NCBI RefSeq assembly: GCF_036077095.1 | Contig: NZ_CP107962.1 | Coordinates: 310,001-374,000 of the forward strand | Length of the DNA: 64,000 bases | Reading direction: 5' to 3' | From: Streptomyces sp. NBC_00376 | Lineage (GTDB): Bacteria; Actinomycetota; Actinomycetes; Streptomycetales; Streptomycetaceae | In this document: positions 23,592-33,475 of the stretch, in pieces | Position numbering within the stretch: position 1 is the stretch's first letter | How the letters are laid out: each line of letters starts with the position of its first letter | Position numbers and translations under genes: made by a program | The notes under the pieces: generated by a model | The model's database searches: none | What the model was told of the DNA's origin: nothing | What the model saw: only the letters and a program-made list of their open reading frames with translations

Positions 23592-24440
23592 ATGACGATC
23601 CCCTCCTCTTCCGCGCAATCCGCACGCGAGGTCGTGGCGCAGCGTCTGCGCCATCTGCGGAAGGGGGCGGGACTCACCGTAGTTGAGCTTGCGAGCGGGT
23701 GCGGGTGGCACCACGCCAAGACGTCCCGGATCGAGAACGGCCGCACCGCTCCGACCGCCACGGACATTCGGCTGTGGTGCCGTACCGTCGACGCGGAGGA
23801 CCAGGCCGAGGACCTGATCGCGCAGTCACTCCACGCTGAGTCGATGTACACCGAGTGGCGCAGCCGGGTCCGCAACGGGCTGAAGTCCCTTCAGGACAGC
23901 GCCGTTGCATTCTTCAACGAGACCGAGCTGTTCCGCGTCTACTCCTCCTCGCTCGTCCCCGGCTTCCTCCAGACTGAGGGGTACGCGGCGGGAGTTCTCG
24001 GCATGTCAGCCCGGTTCCGTGAGCTGCCCGTGGACGACAGCGCGGAAGCGGCGAGGGCCCGAGTGAACCGCTCGCAGATCATCCACGAACGCAGCCACCG
24101 GTTCGTCTTCCTCATCGAAGAAGCAGTGCTGTACTACCGGATCGGCGACATCGAGGCGATGGCGGCGCAGCTCGGCTACCTGCTGAGCGCCGGCGCCCTG
24201 CCCGCGGTGTCACTCGGCGTCATTCCGGCCAGCAGTCCGCGGGGGCAGTGGCCGCGAGAAACGTTCCATGTGTATGACGACTCACTGGTGTCGGTTGAAT
24301 TGGTGTCGGCGCAGGTGCGCATTACACAGCCCACGGAGATCGGGTTGTACGTTCGGGCATTCGAGGAGCTGCGGCGCACGGCGGTCTACGGAGCTGAGGC
24401 GAGGGCTTTGATCACGAAGGCGATTGACGCGCTGGGCTGA
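23592..24440 (+). CDS. XRE-family regulator with DUF5753 domain
   Basis: 282 residues from ATG 23592. Residues ~10-70 are a Cro/CI helix-turn-helix (VVAQRLRHLRKGAGLTVVEL, HHAKTSRIENGRTAPTATDI). Residues ~95-275 are the DUF5753 ligand-like domain (LFRVYSSSLVPGFLQTEGYA to LRRTAVYGAEARALI). Streptomyces has many such regulators paired with small partner proteins; here the partner is the DUF6879 gene upstream. The pair probably controls itself. Confidence 0.92.
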   Translation: MTIPSSSAQSAREVVAQRLRHLRKGAGLTVVELASGCGWHHAKTSRIENGRTAPTATDIRLWCRTVDAEDQAEDLIAQSLHAESMYTEWRSRVRNGLKSLQDSAVAFFNETELFRVYSSSLVPGFLQTEGYAAGVLGMSARFRELPVDDSAEAARARVNRSQIIHERSHRFVFLIEEAVLYYRIGDIEAMAAQLGYLLSAGALPAVSLGVIPASSPRGQWPRETFHVYDDSLVSVELVSAQVRITQPTEIGLYVRAFEELRRTAVYGAEARALITKAIDALG

Positions 24441-24633
24441 GCCGTTCAACGCCCAGAGAATCCGCAACGAATCTGCCCGGAGAAATTCTCCACGCTGAAT
24501 GCACATGTCTTGTGCGCTCGCTGCCAACTCTGCGTCTCCCCTGCGCCCCATGATGACCAGCGAGTCAGTAACCGGCGCGCAGACCAGACACGTCGGCAAT
24601 CTCGCAGGCTGACGCCCATCACCGGAGGTTTTG

Positions 24634-25203
24634 ATGCGCAGAGTGAGGCACGTGTACCTGGTCTTAGCTGCAGCCTTTGCCGTGGTGTTCACGTTCGGAT
24701 CGTCTTCGGCGAACGCACTGGACATTCCCGGAAGTTCCGGCGTAGGCGGTTACGCACACATCACGAACGGCCGGTCGGACCTCTGTCTCGCCGTACCAGG
24801 CGGCAGCATGGAACCCGCCGCGCAGCTGAACCAGTTCACCTGCGGGGAGTGGGACGATCACTTCTGGGTCCTCCAGCTTGCCTTCACGACCGACAACGGC
24901 AGCCGCGATTGGTACACGATCCAGAACCAGAACAGCGGAATGTGCCTGTCGGTGGATGCCGCCCGGAAGGACAACTTCGCTCCCGTCACCCAGTACCCCT
25001 GCGGATGGCCCGCGGCATACGTCGACCAGTATTGGGCCCTCAATGGCAAGGGCATGATCGAGAACGGCAAGGCGATCGAAGGCTGGGGCCTTGAGAACTA
25101 CAACAGCCGAAAGTGCCTTGCGATCAAGGACGGCAGCACGGCCAGCACCGCACCCGCCGTCCAGTACGACTGCGGGTGGTACGGCGATCAAATCTGGTAC
25201 TAG
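24634..25203 (+). CDS. Secreted ricin-type beta-trefoil lectin
   Basis: 189 residues from ATG 24634, GGAGG 5 nt upstream. A signal peptide is visible: MRRVRH, hydrophobic YLVLAAAFAVVFTFGSSS and an ANA cleavage site near residue 29. The rest is one RICIN domain with repeated QxW-like ends (DDHFWVLQ, DQYWAL, DQIWY) and paired Cys. It binds sugars outside the cell; the target glycan is unknown. No enzyme domain is attached. It is a lone gene, its own transcription unit. Confidence 0.88.
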   Translation: MRRVRHVYLVLAAAFAVVFTFGSSSANALDIPGSSGVGGYAHITNGRSDLCLAVPGGSMEPAAQLNQFTCGEWDDHFWVLQLAFTTDNGSRDWYTIQNQNSGMCLSVDAARKDNFAPVTQYPCGWPAAYVDQYWALNGKGMIENGKAIEGWGLENYNSRKCLAIKDGSTASTAPAVQYDCGWYGDQIWY

Positions 25204-25408
25204 GCCGTGGCCGTAAAGCCCCGTCGTACGCCGGGAGGGCGTCACGAGCCTGACCTGGGCCTCCTCTGCTGCACTACGAAGGCCACCGCTTCTTCTTTCG
25301 TTGCCGTATCCGTGGAGGCTTGCACGTAGTCAGGAGTCATGGCCGGGAAACTCCAACGGGGTGCGTTGGCCGAGGTCTGGACGACGGCTGACCCCGGACG
25401 CACGAAAC

Positions 25409-25441
25409 CGCCCCTGCCCGGCTGCGGCCGGAGCAGGGGCG
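25409..25441 (-). terminator. Hairpin behind truncated minus-strand gene
   Basis: CGCCCCTGC (25409-25417) pairs with GCAGGGGCG (25433-25441), 3 nt beyond the stop at 25445. Confidence 0.6.
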
Positions 25442-25444
25442 TCG

Positions 25445-25598
25445 TCATGAGCGGCGGCGATCCGGCGGGAGTCCGGCCGCGCTGGGGCTGTTCGGCAAGG
25501 GATCCGGGCTGCTCGGCGTAGTCCGGCGGCACACCAGGGCATTCGGATCACCTGGTGGCGCCTGGAGGCTGTACCCGTCCGGGCACGTCTGCCCGGAC
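25445..25598 (-). pseudogene. 3' end of a small gene cut by CRISPR array 1
   Basis: The frame ends at 25445 just before a terminator hairpin, and encodes GQTCPDGYSLQAPPGDPNAL and a Pro/Ser tail. Upstream it runs directly into the outermost CRISPR repeat at 25599, so the start of the gene is missing. The CPDGY segment is typical of short Cys-containing phage/plasmid proteins, but I cannot name it. Confidence 0.45.
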
Positions 25599-28500
25599 GG
25601 CTCACCTCCGCTCGCGCGGAGAGGACACCAGCATGTTCCGCTGCGAGTTCCCAGGGTCCGGCTCACCTCCGCTCGCGCGGAGAGGACGTTGTCGGCGGTC
25701 TTCGAACCTGGACCCCTTTGGGGTCGGTGATTTTTGACCCCGTGTGCAGTTGTTCAGCCGGTTGCCGCGTTCGGGGTGCGGCCGATGTCGCGGTCTTTCA
25801 GCCGGTAGGAGTCTCCTTTCAAGGAGAGCACATCGGCGTGGTGGACGAGACGGTCGATCATGGCGGCGGCGACGGTGTCGTCGCCGAAGACCTCTCCCCA
25901 GCGTCCGAAGGGCTTGTTGCTGGTCACGATTACGGACGCGCGTACCTCCGCTCGCGCGGAGAGCACGTCAGCTCACCGTACCCGGACTCAAAGAGGATCG
26001 GCTCACCTCCGCTCGCGCGGAGAGCACTCGCGACGGTCCTGCTCGGCCTTGCGCTCAGCCGGCTCACCTCCGCTCGCGCGGAGAGCACTGCTGCGCGGTC
26101 ATCACGCGGGCCCGGTCCCACGGCTCACCTCCGCTCGCGCGGAGAGCACTACGGCATGGCCCCGGACTTCACGTTCGGGGCCGGCTCACCTCCGCTCGCG
26201 CGGAGAGCACAACTGGAGTGTGGCCAAGGGGAAGCGCCGCAACGGCTCACCTCCGCTCGCGCGGAGAGCACGGATGTCACCCGGCTCTGGTGGATGCGGT
26301 GGGCGGCTCACCTCCGCTCGCGCGGAGAGCACTCGGCGACGACCCGGAGCGGGGTGCGGAGGCCCGCTCGCGCGGAGAGCACTTCGCCGTGGGCGGGAGT
26401 CGGTCTCACGCTGGCGGCTCACCTCCGCTCGCGCGGAGAGCACAAGTTGCAGGTCAGAGCCCCGTGGCTGGGCGCCGGCTCACCTCCGCTCGCACAACTG
26501 GGGCGCCGACCTGCTGCCCGGCGGCAACGGCTCACCTCCGCTCGCGCGGAGAGCACCGTGGGTCGCGGACCGGACCGGCAGATCACGGCGGCTCACCTCC
26601 GCTCGCGCGGAGAGCACGACCGGGCCGACGCCCGGTGAGTCCGCGCCGCCGGCTCACCTCCGCTCGCGCGGAGAGCACGACCGGGCCGACGCCCGGTGAG
26701 TCCGCGCCGCCGGCTCACCTCCGCTCGCGCGGAGAGCACGTCAGCGTGTCATTCATCCCGGCAGTCTCCCCCGGCTCACCTCCGCTCGCGCGGAGAGCAC
26801 CCGTGGATGACGCGGGCGTACTCCGGGTCGACCGGCTCACCTCCGCTCGCGCGGAGAGCACGCGGGGTGCGCGGGGGCGACGGACAGTACCTACGGCTCA
26901 CCTCCGCTCGCGCGGAGAGCACGTGATCAAGGGCGACTTCGACGGGATGAACTGCGGCTCACCTCCGCTCGCGCGGAGAGCACTCAGCGTCGCAAAAGCC
27001 GCCGACGGAGAAACCCGGCTCACCTCCGCTCGTGCGGAGAGCACGCTCCGCCGGATTATGAGTCCGTCGTTCACGACGGCTCACCTCCGCTCGCGCGGAG
27101 AGCACTCGATCGCGTCGACCAGGGCCTCGCGGGCGGCCGGCTCACCTCCGCTCGCGCGGAGAGCACGCGGCCGGTGCCCGAGACGCGGGCGGGATTGACG
27201 GCTCACCTCCGCTCGCGCGGAGAGCACCGGTGGCAGTGCCATGGCGGCCTCCCGTCATTCGGCTCACCTCCGCTCGCGCGGAGAGCACGTCTGGTGCCGG
27301 CCGCCGACGGGGAAGGTGAACGGCTCACCTCCGCTCGCGCGGAGAGCACCCGATCGGCACCGGGGCCCCGACTCCCACGTCCGGCTCACCTCCGCTCGCG
27401 CGGAGAGCACTGAGCCTCCGCTCGCTCCGCGACGGCCTGAGCCGGCTCACCTCCGCTCGCGCGGAGAGCACGGGGTATTGCTCGTTCATCCTGATGCCCC
27501 CATCGGCTCACCTCCGCTCGCGCGGAGAGCACTTCGCCGCGAGATTCGCGGGCTTTGGTCGCCTCGGCTCACCTCCGCTCGCGCGGAGAGCACGAGGCCA
27601 AGGGCGTGCACGGTACGGAGATTGACGGCTCACCTCCGCTCGCGCGGAGAGCACGAGCCCATGGGGCCTTGACCGGGGGTACGAACCGGCTCACCTCCGC
27701 TCGCGCGGAGAGCACGACACCTTGAGGTGCGCCGAGACCAGCCGCGCCGGCTCACCTCCGCTCGCGCGGAGAGCACCGTGCACGCTCAACGTCCGCCACG
27801 GATGGCGCCGGCTCACCTCCGCTCGCGCGGAGAGCACCGTGCACGCTCAACGTCCGCCACGGATGGCGCCGGCTCACCTCCGCTCGCGCGGAGAGCACGC
27901 GATCAGGTGGTCAATCTGCTCGCACATGACGGCTCACCTCCGCTCGCGCGGAGAGCACGCTGTCGTTCCTCATGACCGGCTCCCCCGCTTCGGCTCACCT
28001 CCGCTCGCGCGGAGAGCACGGAAGTCCGGACGGGGACCGCTGTCCCCCTTACGGCTCACCTCCGCTCGCGCGGAGAGCACCGCGCCGAAGTCGGCAAGGC
28101 TCTGACAGAAACCGGCTCACCTCCGCTCGCGCGGAGAGCACCACGCGTCGATTGTCGAGGTCCGGTTGAGCACCGGCTCACCTCCGCTCGCGCGGAGAGC
28201 ACCCATACCTGAGACGCCACGCCCTCGGCGTTCGCGGCTCACCTCCGCTCGCGCGGAGAGCACTGGAAAGCCTGCGGCCGCAGCTGGCAGACCGGCGGCT
28301 CACCTCCGCTCGCGCGGAGAGCACGCGGCGTACCCGGCCGCCGTCTTGTGCAGAGACGGCTCACCTCCGCTCGCGCGGAGAGCACCGGACTACAAGTCCC
28401 CCTACCTTCTAAGTCACCGGCTCACCTCCGCTCGCGCGGAGAGCACCGCATCGCGTCGTCCGGCCGGTGGTTGTCCAGCGGCTCACCTCCGCTCGCGCGG

Positions 28501-28629
28501 AGAGCACATTCGGGCTTCAGTGCCATTGGGTCCTCACTTCGGCTCACCTCCGCTCGCGCGGAGAGCACCCGACACCTCTCCCCAGACTGGGGAGAGGTCA
28601 CGGCTCACCTCCGCTCGCGCGGAGAGCAC
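25599..28629 (-). CRISPR. CRISPR array 1 (type I-E, about 47 repeats)
   Basis: 28-29-nt repeats, on the minus strand starting GTGCTCTCCGCGCGAGCGGA and ending GGTGAGCC(G), with 32-33-nt spacers (61-nt period). From the leader end: 28602 down to 26000 (44 copies, two of them damaged at 26363 and 26477), a 5'-truncated copy at 25944-25966, an istB fragment, then two copies at 25660 and 25599 with GGAC for GCAC. One repeat (27017) has CGTGCGG for CGCGCGG. Two spacers are duplicated next to each other (26618/26679 and 27777/27838). Transcription should run leftward from a leader in front of cas3. Confidence 0.97.
25690..25943 (-). mobile_element. istB: IS21-type remnant: 3' end of istB within array 1
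   Basis: Minus-strand sequence encodes VIVTSNKPFGRWGEVFGDDT through the C-terminus NAATG (stop 25754), the end of an IstB-type AAA+ transposition helper, plus ~65 bp up to an IS end starting TGTCGGCGGTC at 25690. On the other side it breaks off inside a CRISPR repeat at 25943/25944. The same sequence, in the same orientation relative to the repeats, lies in array 2. Not functional. Confidence 0.85.
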
Positions 28630-28800
28630 CCTTCGCGACCTGCGCTTACCCAGCCCCTTTGCAGCTTCTTTGCCAAGTCTCGTGGTGCATGTATCTCGAT
28701 TCGCCGTAGTCGCGCAGCGAGTGTAAGGCCCGGTCCTCATATCGCAAGCACATCGGGCTATTTGGGGCTGTTGTCAGTGCGGGGTGCTATCTCTGAGCAC
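28630..28800 (-). promoter_or_regulatory. Leader of CRISPR array 1 and cas3 upstream region
   Basis: Between the newest repeat and cas3. Read toward the array it contains GGCAAAGAAGCTGCAAAGG next to the first repeat, which resembles GAAAGTCAAGAAATGGCAAA before array 2. It must carry the leftward array promoter and probably the rightward cas3 promoter. Confidence 0.65.
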
Positions 28801-31668
28801 ATGGTGAAGCACGAGGGGGCTGTCTCCTCAGAGAACTGCTTTCTGGATACTCGTATGTGGGGGAAGGAGCACGGGCTGTCGCGGCCGTATCCGGTGATGT
28901 GTCATCTCCTGGACACCGGGGCGGTGTTCCAGGAGCTTTGGGACGTCGTTCTGAGCGACAAGACCCAGGCTGCCATAGCGGATGCACTCGGTCTGAACGC
29001 GGTGGAGGCGCGCACGCTGGTCTCGTTCTGGGCCGGATTGCATGACATCGGCAAGATCACGCCCCCGTTCCAGGCCCAGGTTCCCGCCTGTTACAGCCCG
29101 GTTCGTAGCGATCCCGCCTACGTCAGTGCGCCGGGTGCCGAGACCGAGAAGAGCTTCCGCCATGAGATCGCATCTCACTGGGCCCTTTCCGAGCTGTTCG
29201 CGGCGGCAGGCTATCCCGGCGACAGACGCCTGCCCCGGAAGTCTGTAGGTCAGCAGGTCGCACAGTTGTTAGGCGGGCATCACGGCCTTTTCGGGGCGGT
29301 GTTGAAGGCGAAGGAGGCGGCGCAGGCCAGCAGCTACAACCCTGGTCTGGGGGCACAAGGCTGGGCCGGCCAAAGGCGAGCGCACTTCGAGGAGCTTCGA
29401 CGTGCCATGGGGGCGTTCGCGGTTCCTGTGGGTGGGTTACCCGCCGGACTGGCCGTGGTGGTGGCTGGTTTGGTCGTGGTGGCGGACTGGCTGGCGAGCC
29501 AGACATCCGCGATCGAGCCGCGTATCCCTGAGCCTGGCTGGTCGGGCACGGCAGAGGAGGTCGATGTGTACTGGCAGGCAGCGGTGAAGGCCGCGCCGGG
29601 GCTGGTGCAGGCTGCGCGGCTGGGCCGGGCCCGGTTCTCGGCCGAGGAGTTCGATGCGATGTTCCCCTTTGCCCCCAACAGCCTGCAGCGGGATCTGGCG
29701 GAGCATCTTCCCGGGTTGGTCGGTGAGCACGGGGCTGGGCTGGTGCTGGTGACGGCCCCCACCGGTGACGGGAAGACAGAGGCAGCGTTGTTCGCGTCTT
29801 CGTTGCTGGGGCGGGCAGCGGGGGCTCGGGGTTTGTACTTCGCATTGCCGACTATGGGTACGGCGGACGCGATGCTGCCGCGGGTAGAGGCGTTCGCCTC
29901 TCGGTCCCTGTCCGGTGAGCGTGCGTTGATGCTGCTGCATTCGATGGCGTGGCTGAGTTCCGCAGACGCTGGGGGTAAAGCAGCCGCTTTCGAAGTCCCG
30001 GTCGGCGAAGGCTTGATGAGTGCCGGGAGGGGGACGGTCGTCGAGGCAGACGGGTGGCTGCGGGGCCCGAAGCGTGGGCTGCTCGCCCCCTTGAGTGTGG
30101 GCACGATCGACCAGGCCCTGAGTGCTGTGCTGCCTCTGCGGTACAACGCGCTGCGGCTATTCGGGTTGTCGGACAAGGTGCTCGTGGTCGATGAGGCGCA
30201 TGCCTACGGTCCGTGGATGCATCAGCTCCTCGTACGGCTTCTGGAGTGGCTGGGCGCTATGGGTGCCCCGGTCGTGCTGCTGTCGGCCACAATGACGGGC
30301 CGTTCGGCCGGCTCACTGGTCGACGCGTATCGGCGTGGTGCCGGGTTCCGCGAGCCGTCCCGTGTGGTTCCGCGGTATCCGGGCTGGCTGTTCTTGAGCG
30401 GGGTCTCGGGGGAGGTGTCGGCTGCGCGGAGTACCGCGAGCAACCGTGCCCGGACGCTGAAGGTGTCACGGCGGCCGGTGGTGTGGGACGCCGCGGAGCC
30501 GGCTGGTGCGCCGGTCCGGGAGGACGGTCGGCGTGCGGCGCTGCGGGAGGTGCTGGCTCCCGTCGTCGCGGAAGGCGGAACAGCCCTGGTGTGCTGCACG
30601 ACTGTGGCAGAGGCCCAGCAGACGTACCGGGATGTGCGGGCGGCATTCCCTGGTCTCGTGGCCCGTCCGGATGGGTTGCGGTTGCTGCACTCCCGATTTC
30701 CGGCAGATATGCGGGCCTCGATCACGGCCCGCTGCGAAAGTATGTACGGCAAACCCCTCTCCGGGGAAGCGGTTACGGCACGTGCAGCGTCGGTGCTGGT
30801 GGCGACGCAGGTCGTGGAGCAGTCCCTGGACTTCGATTTCGACTTGGTGGTGAGCGACCTTGCCCCGTTGGCGCAGCTGTTGCAGCGTGCCGGACGCGGG
30901 CGGCGGCATGAACGCGGCCCTCTCGGCCGTCCGCGGTGGGCGGCGGCGGAGGACGAACCAGAGCTGGTCGTACTCGATCCGCTGCCCGTGCCCGACGGCT
31001 CCGTCCCGCGTTCATGGGGAAAGGTCTACGACACGGGACTGCTCAGACGCACTTCCCAGATTCTGTTGAAGTGCGCCGGGGAGGGCATCGCGGTTCCCGC
31101 TGGTGTGCAGCAGTTGGTGGACGAGGTGTACGAGGAGGACTTCGTCGACCGGCTGGAGGGCGCAGCCCGTGAGGAGCTGGCCCGGCTGGATGAGGAGCGA
31201 GCAGCGGTGGAGGCGGCCGAGCGTCATCTCGCGGCGTGGACCGGTATCTGCGCGCCGGCGGATGTGAAGGGCGATCTCAGCAAGCTCTCCCGGCGGGAAG
31301 TGGGGGTGACCGAGGAGTTGCTGACGACCCGTCTCGGTGCTGACACCGGGCGGGTGCTCTGCCTGTACGAACAGGCAGACGGGGTGGTGACGCTCGACCC
31401 CGAGGGGAAGGCTCCCGTTCCTGCCGGGGGCAGGTACGGGCTCAAAGCGGCGGAGCTGGCCGATGTTGCGCGGCGGGTGGCACCGGTGCCAGGGCGATGG
31501 CTGCGCGGCGGCGAGCCCGCCGGTGCTGTTCTTCAGAGGTGGGGAACGCACCCCTCGCTCCGCGACCTCGTTCTGCTGACCATGAGCCCCATGGGGGACG
31601 GCACCTGGAGGTGCCGGCACGGGCGCTACACGATCTCCATGTCCGAGGTCGGCCTCGAAGCCGAATGA
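28801..31668 (+). CDS. cas3: CRISPR-associated helicase/nuclease Cas3 (type I-E)
   Basis: 955 residues from ATG 28801; the open frame extends upstream only because it reads through the array. The HD nuclease domain comes first (HLLDTG near residue 35, GLHDIGKITPPF near 80, GGHHGLFG near 160), then an SF2 helicase: Walker A APTGDGKTEAAL, DEAH box VVDEAHAYG, LSATMTG (motif III), and ATQVVEQSLDFDFD with QRAGRGRRH (motif VI). After Cascade binds its target, Cas3 unwinds and degrades the DNA. It is separated by ~196 bp from the cascade genes, so it may have its own transcript. Confidence 0.96.
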   Translation: MVKHEGAVSSENCFLDTRMWGKEHGLSRPYPVMCHLLDTGAVFQELWDVVLSDKTQAAIADALGLNAVEARTLVSFWAGLHDIGKITPPFQAQVPACYSPVRSDPAYVSAPGAETEKSFRHEIASHWALSELFAAAGYPGDRRLPRKSVGQQVAQLLGGHHGLFGAVLKAKEAAQASSYNPGLGAQGWAGQRRAHFEELRRAMGAFAVPVGGLPAGLAVVVAGLVVVADWLASQTSAIEPRIPEPGWSGTAEEVDVYWQAAVKAAPGLVQAARLGRARFSAEEFDAMFPFAPNSLQRDLAEHLPGLVGEHGAGLVLVTAPTGDGKTEAALFASSLLGRAAGARGLYFALPTMGTADAMLPRVEAFASRSLSGERALMLLHSMAWLSSADAGGKAAAFEVPVGEGLMSAGRGTVVEADGWLRGPKRGLLAPLSVGTIDQALSAVLPLRYNALRLFGLSDKVLVVDEAHAYGPWMHQLLVRLLEWLGAMGAPVVLLSATMTGRSAGSLVDAYRRGAGFREPSRVVPRYPGWLFLSGVSGEVSAARSTASNRARTLKVSRRPVVWDAAEPAGAPVREDGRRAALREVLAPVVAEGGTALVCCTTVAEAQQTYRDVRAAFPGLVARPDGLRLLHSRFPADMRASITARCESMYGKPLSGEAVTARAASVLVATQVVEQSLDFDFDLVVSDLAPLAQLLQRAGRGRRHERGPLGRPRWAAAEDEPELVVLDPLPVPDGSVPRSWGKVYDTGLLRRTSQILLKCAGEGIAVPAGVQQLVDEVYEEDFVDRLEGAAREELARLDEERAAVEAAERHLAAWTGICAPADVKGDLSKLSRREVGVTEELLTTRLGADTGRVLCLYEQADGVVTLDPEGKAPVPAGGRYGLKAAELADVARRVAPVPGRWLRGGEPAGAVLQRWGTHPSLRDLVLLTMSPMGDGTWRCRHGRYTISMSEVGLEAE

Positions 31669-31864
31669 ATTATGCATGCTTTCTCCACTTGGCCCAGATA
31701 TTTCCGCTACGTTCCAAGTTCGGCCTCCCGTAGTCGAGTTGTCGCCGCTCGCCACTTTGCCCCATACATCCCGGTGCTCAGAGCGGCGACACTGGCAGCG
31801 CGCGACGGGGGCCATCGGCTTCCGACCAGGCCCAGCATCTTCTGAATGACGACAGGACACGTCC
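31669..31864. other. Spacer between cas3 and cas8e
   Basis: 196 bp without a supported frame; likely holds the promoter for the Cascade operon, since the following seven genes are tightly packed. Confidence 0.45.
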
Positions 31865-33475
31865 ATGCCAACCGGCACATACAACCTGATCGACCAGCCG
31901 TGTGTCCCCGTGCGCTGGAAACCAGGCAGTGTTCCCGCTGTCGCAGGCGGGTTCCCGGACCGGGTTGGGCTGCGCGAACTCCTGCTGCGCAGCCACGACA
32001 TCGAGTGTCTCGCCGTCGCCGACGCGCCCGCGCACTCTGCGCTGCTTCGGATCCTTTACGCACTCACTGCCTGGGTGGCTGGCCTGACCGAGCAGGGCTC
32101 TGAAGGCGACTGGGACGAACGCCGACTGGACGTTATCGATGCCGGCCAGCTTCCGCCCGGGGAGGTCGACGCGTATTTCAGGAGGTTCGAGGACCGGTTT
32201 TTCCTGTTCGCCCCTGGCGGTCGCCCGTGGATGCAGGATCCCCGGCTGGCGGACCAGTGCGACGCAGCGAAGACCGCTGGTGTCAACAAGCTCATCGTTA
32301 CCCGGCCTTCGGGCAACAACCACTCGTGGTTCCGGCACGACTCGGACACCGCAGCCGAGCCGCCCACTGCGTCTGAGGCCTTCCTCAGTCTCCTTGTGTG
32401 GCACTACTACGGGCCGTCCGGTCGCTGTTCCTCCCGGGAAGTGAACGGGGTGAAGAGCGCGAGCGCCACCGCCGGCCCGCTGCGGACCGCTTTGTCCTAC
32501 CACCCCGAAGGCACGTCTCTCTTCGAGACATTGCTCGCCGGACTGGTGCCGCCGGAGGACAACGTGCGCGAGGGTGAGGATCTGTGTCCGTGGGAGCAGG
32601 ATGAACTGCCCGACCCTGACTGTCCTCCGAGGGTGTCCCACGGGCCGCGTTCCCGGCACACCTGCCGCTCTCAACACGCGCTGCTTCTGGTTCCGGACGA
32701 GGACAGCACCCATGTGCGGGACGCGTTCATCACCTGGGCGTACCGGGGTGAACGGATGCCGCGGGAGGACGACTACCTGATCTGGCAGGTCAGCCAGCAG
32801 GGCAACCTCTATCCGCGCCCTGCCGACGCAGGCCGGGCGCTGTGGCGTGACTTGGACGCCCTGCTGCTCCAGCATCCCCCCGCGGGCAGCGCCCACCCGC
32901 GACAGCCGCGGGTGTTCCGCAGTGCGGTCGAGGTGTCCGAGGACCTGCGGGTGCGGGCGCTCGGGTTCGATCAGGAAGGGCAGGCCAAGGACACGCAGTT
33001 CATCGACGCCGGCACGCCGGCCGTCCTCGGATTTGCTGAGCGCAACGACGCCCGTACTGTCCCGGCGGTGGGCCGCCTGCGGCAGTTCGGCGAACTGTAC
33101 GGACGCCGCCTGGACCGGGCGGTCAAACGCGCCTGGGCCGCCTACGTCAGAGATGCCAAAGCGGATGGCGCGGCCTGGGCTGCGGAGGCCGGCGCCCGGT
33201 ACTGGCCTCGCGCCGAGGCCGAGTTCTGGGCACGTTTTCGTCTTCTGGACCGCACTGGCGACGTCGCCGACGGCGGTTTCGACCCGGCAGCCACCCGTCG
33301 GGCGTTTCTGCGCCTGGCCGAGGAGGCGTACGACGCGGTGACCGACCCCGTCACGCGCACCCTGCGCGGCGCGAAAGCCGTCTCGCAGGCCCGCATCGAG
33401 CTCTACGGCGGAACCCCGAAGAGCCGGCAGACCACGCCCGGCCCCCGTGCAAAGACCAAGGAGCCCACTGGATGA
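31865..33475 (+). CDS. casA: Cascade large subunit Cas8e (CasA/Cse1)
   Basis: 536 residues. It begins with the family signature TYNLIDQPCVPVRW and contains the FFLFAPGGRPWMQDP segment and the PSGNNHSWFRHD loop that in Cse1 is linked to PAM recognition and Cas3 recruitment. Length is usual for the family. It recognises the PAM and helps DNA unwinding within Cascade. Its TGA overlaps the next start (ATGA). Confidence 0.96.
   Translation: MPTGTYNLIDQPCVPVRWKPGSVPAVAGGFPDRVGLRELLLRSHDIECLAVADAPAHSALLRILYALTAWVAGLTEQGSEGDWDERRLDVIDAGQLPPGEVDAYFRRFEDRFFLFAPGGRPWMQDPRLADQCDAAKTAGVNKLIVTRPSGNNHSWFRHDSDTAAEPPTASEAFLSLLVWHYYGPSGRCSSREVNGVKSASATAGPLRTALSYHPEGTSLFETLLAGLVPPEDNVREGEDLCPWEQDELPDPDCPPRVSHGPRSRHTCRSQHALLLVPDEDSTHVRDAFITWAYRGERMPREDDYLIWQVSQQGNLYPRPADAGRALWRDLDALLLQHPPAGSAHPRQPRVFRSAVEVSEDLRVRALGFDQEGQAKDTQFIDAGTPAVLGFAERNDARTVPAVGRLRQFGELYGRRLDRAVKRAWAAYVRDAKADGAAWAAEAGARYWPRAEAEFWARFRLLDRTGDVADGGFDPAATRRAFLRLAEEAYDAVTDPVTRTLRGAKAVSQARIELYGGTPKSRQTTPGPRAKTKEPTG

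Noticed and set aside
25718..28726. Many long frames across CRISPR array 1 (306, 484, 279 codons and others)
   Set aside because: They are translations of the repeat (LTSARAEST, SPPLARRA, AHLRSRGEH) and spacers; they have no ribosome sites and follow the 61-nt period.
28348..28800. Longer N-terminus of cas3
   Set aside because: The added residues come from array repeats and leader; Cas3 homology begins after ATG 28801.
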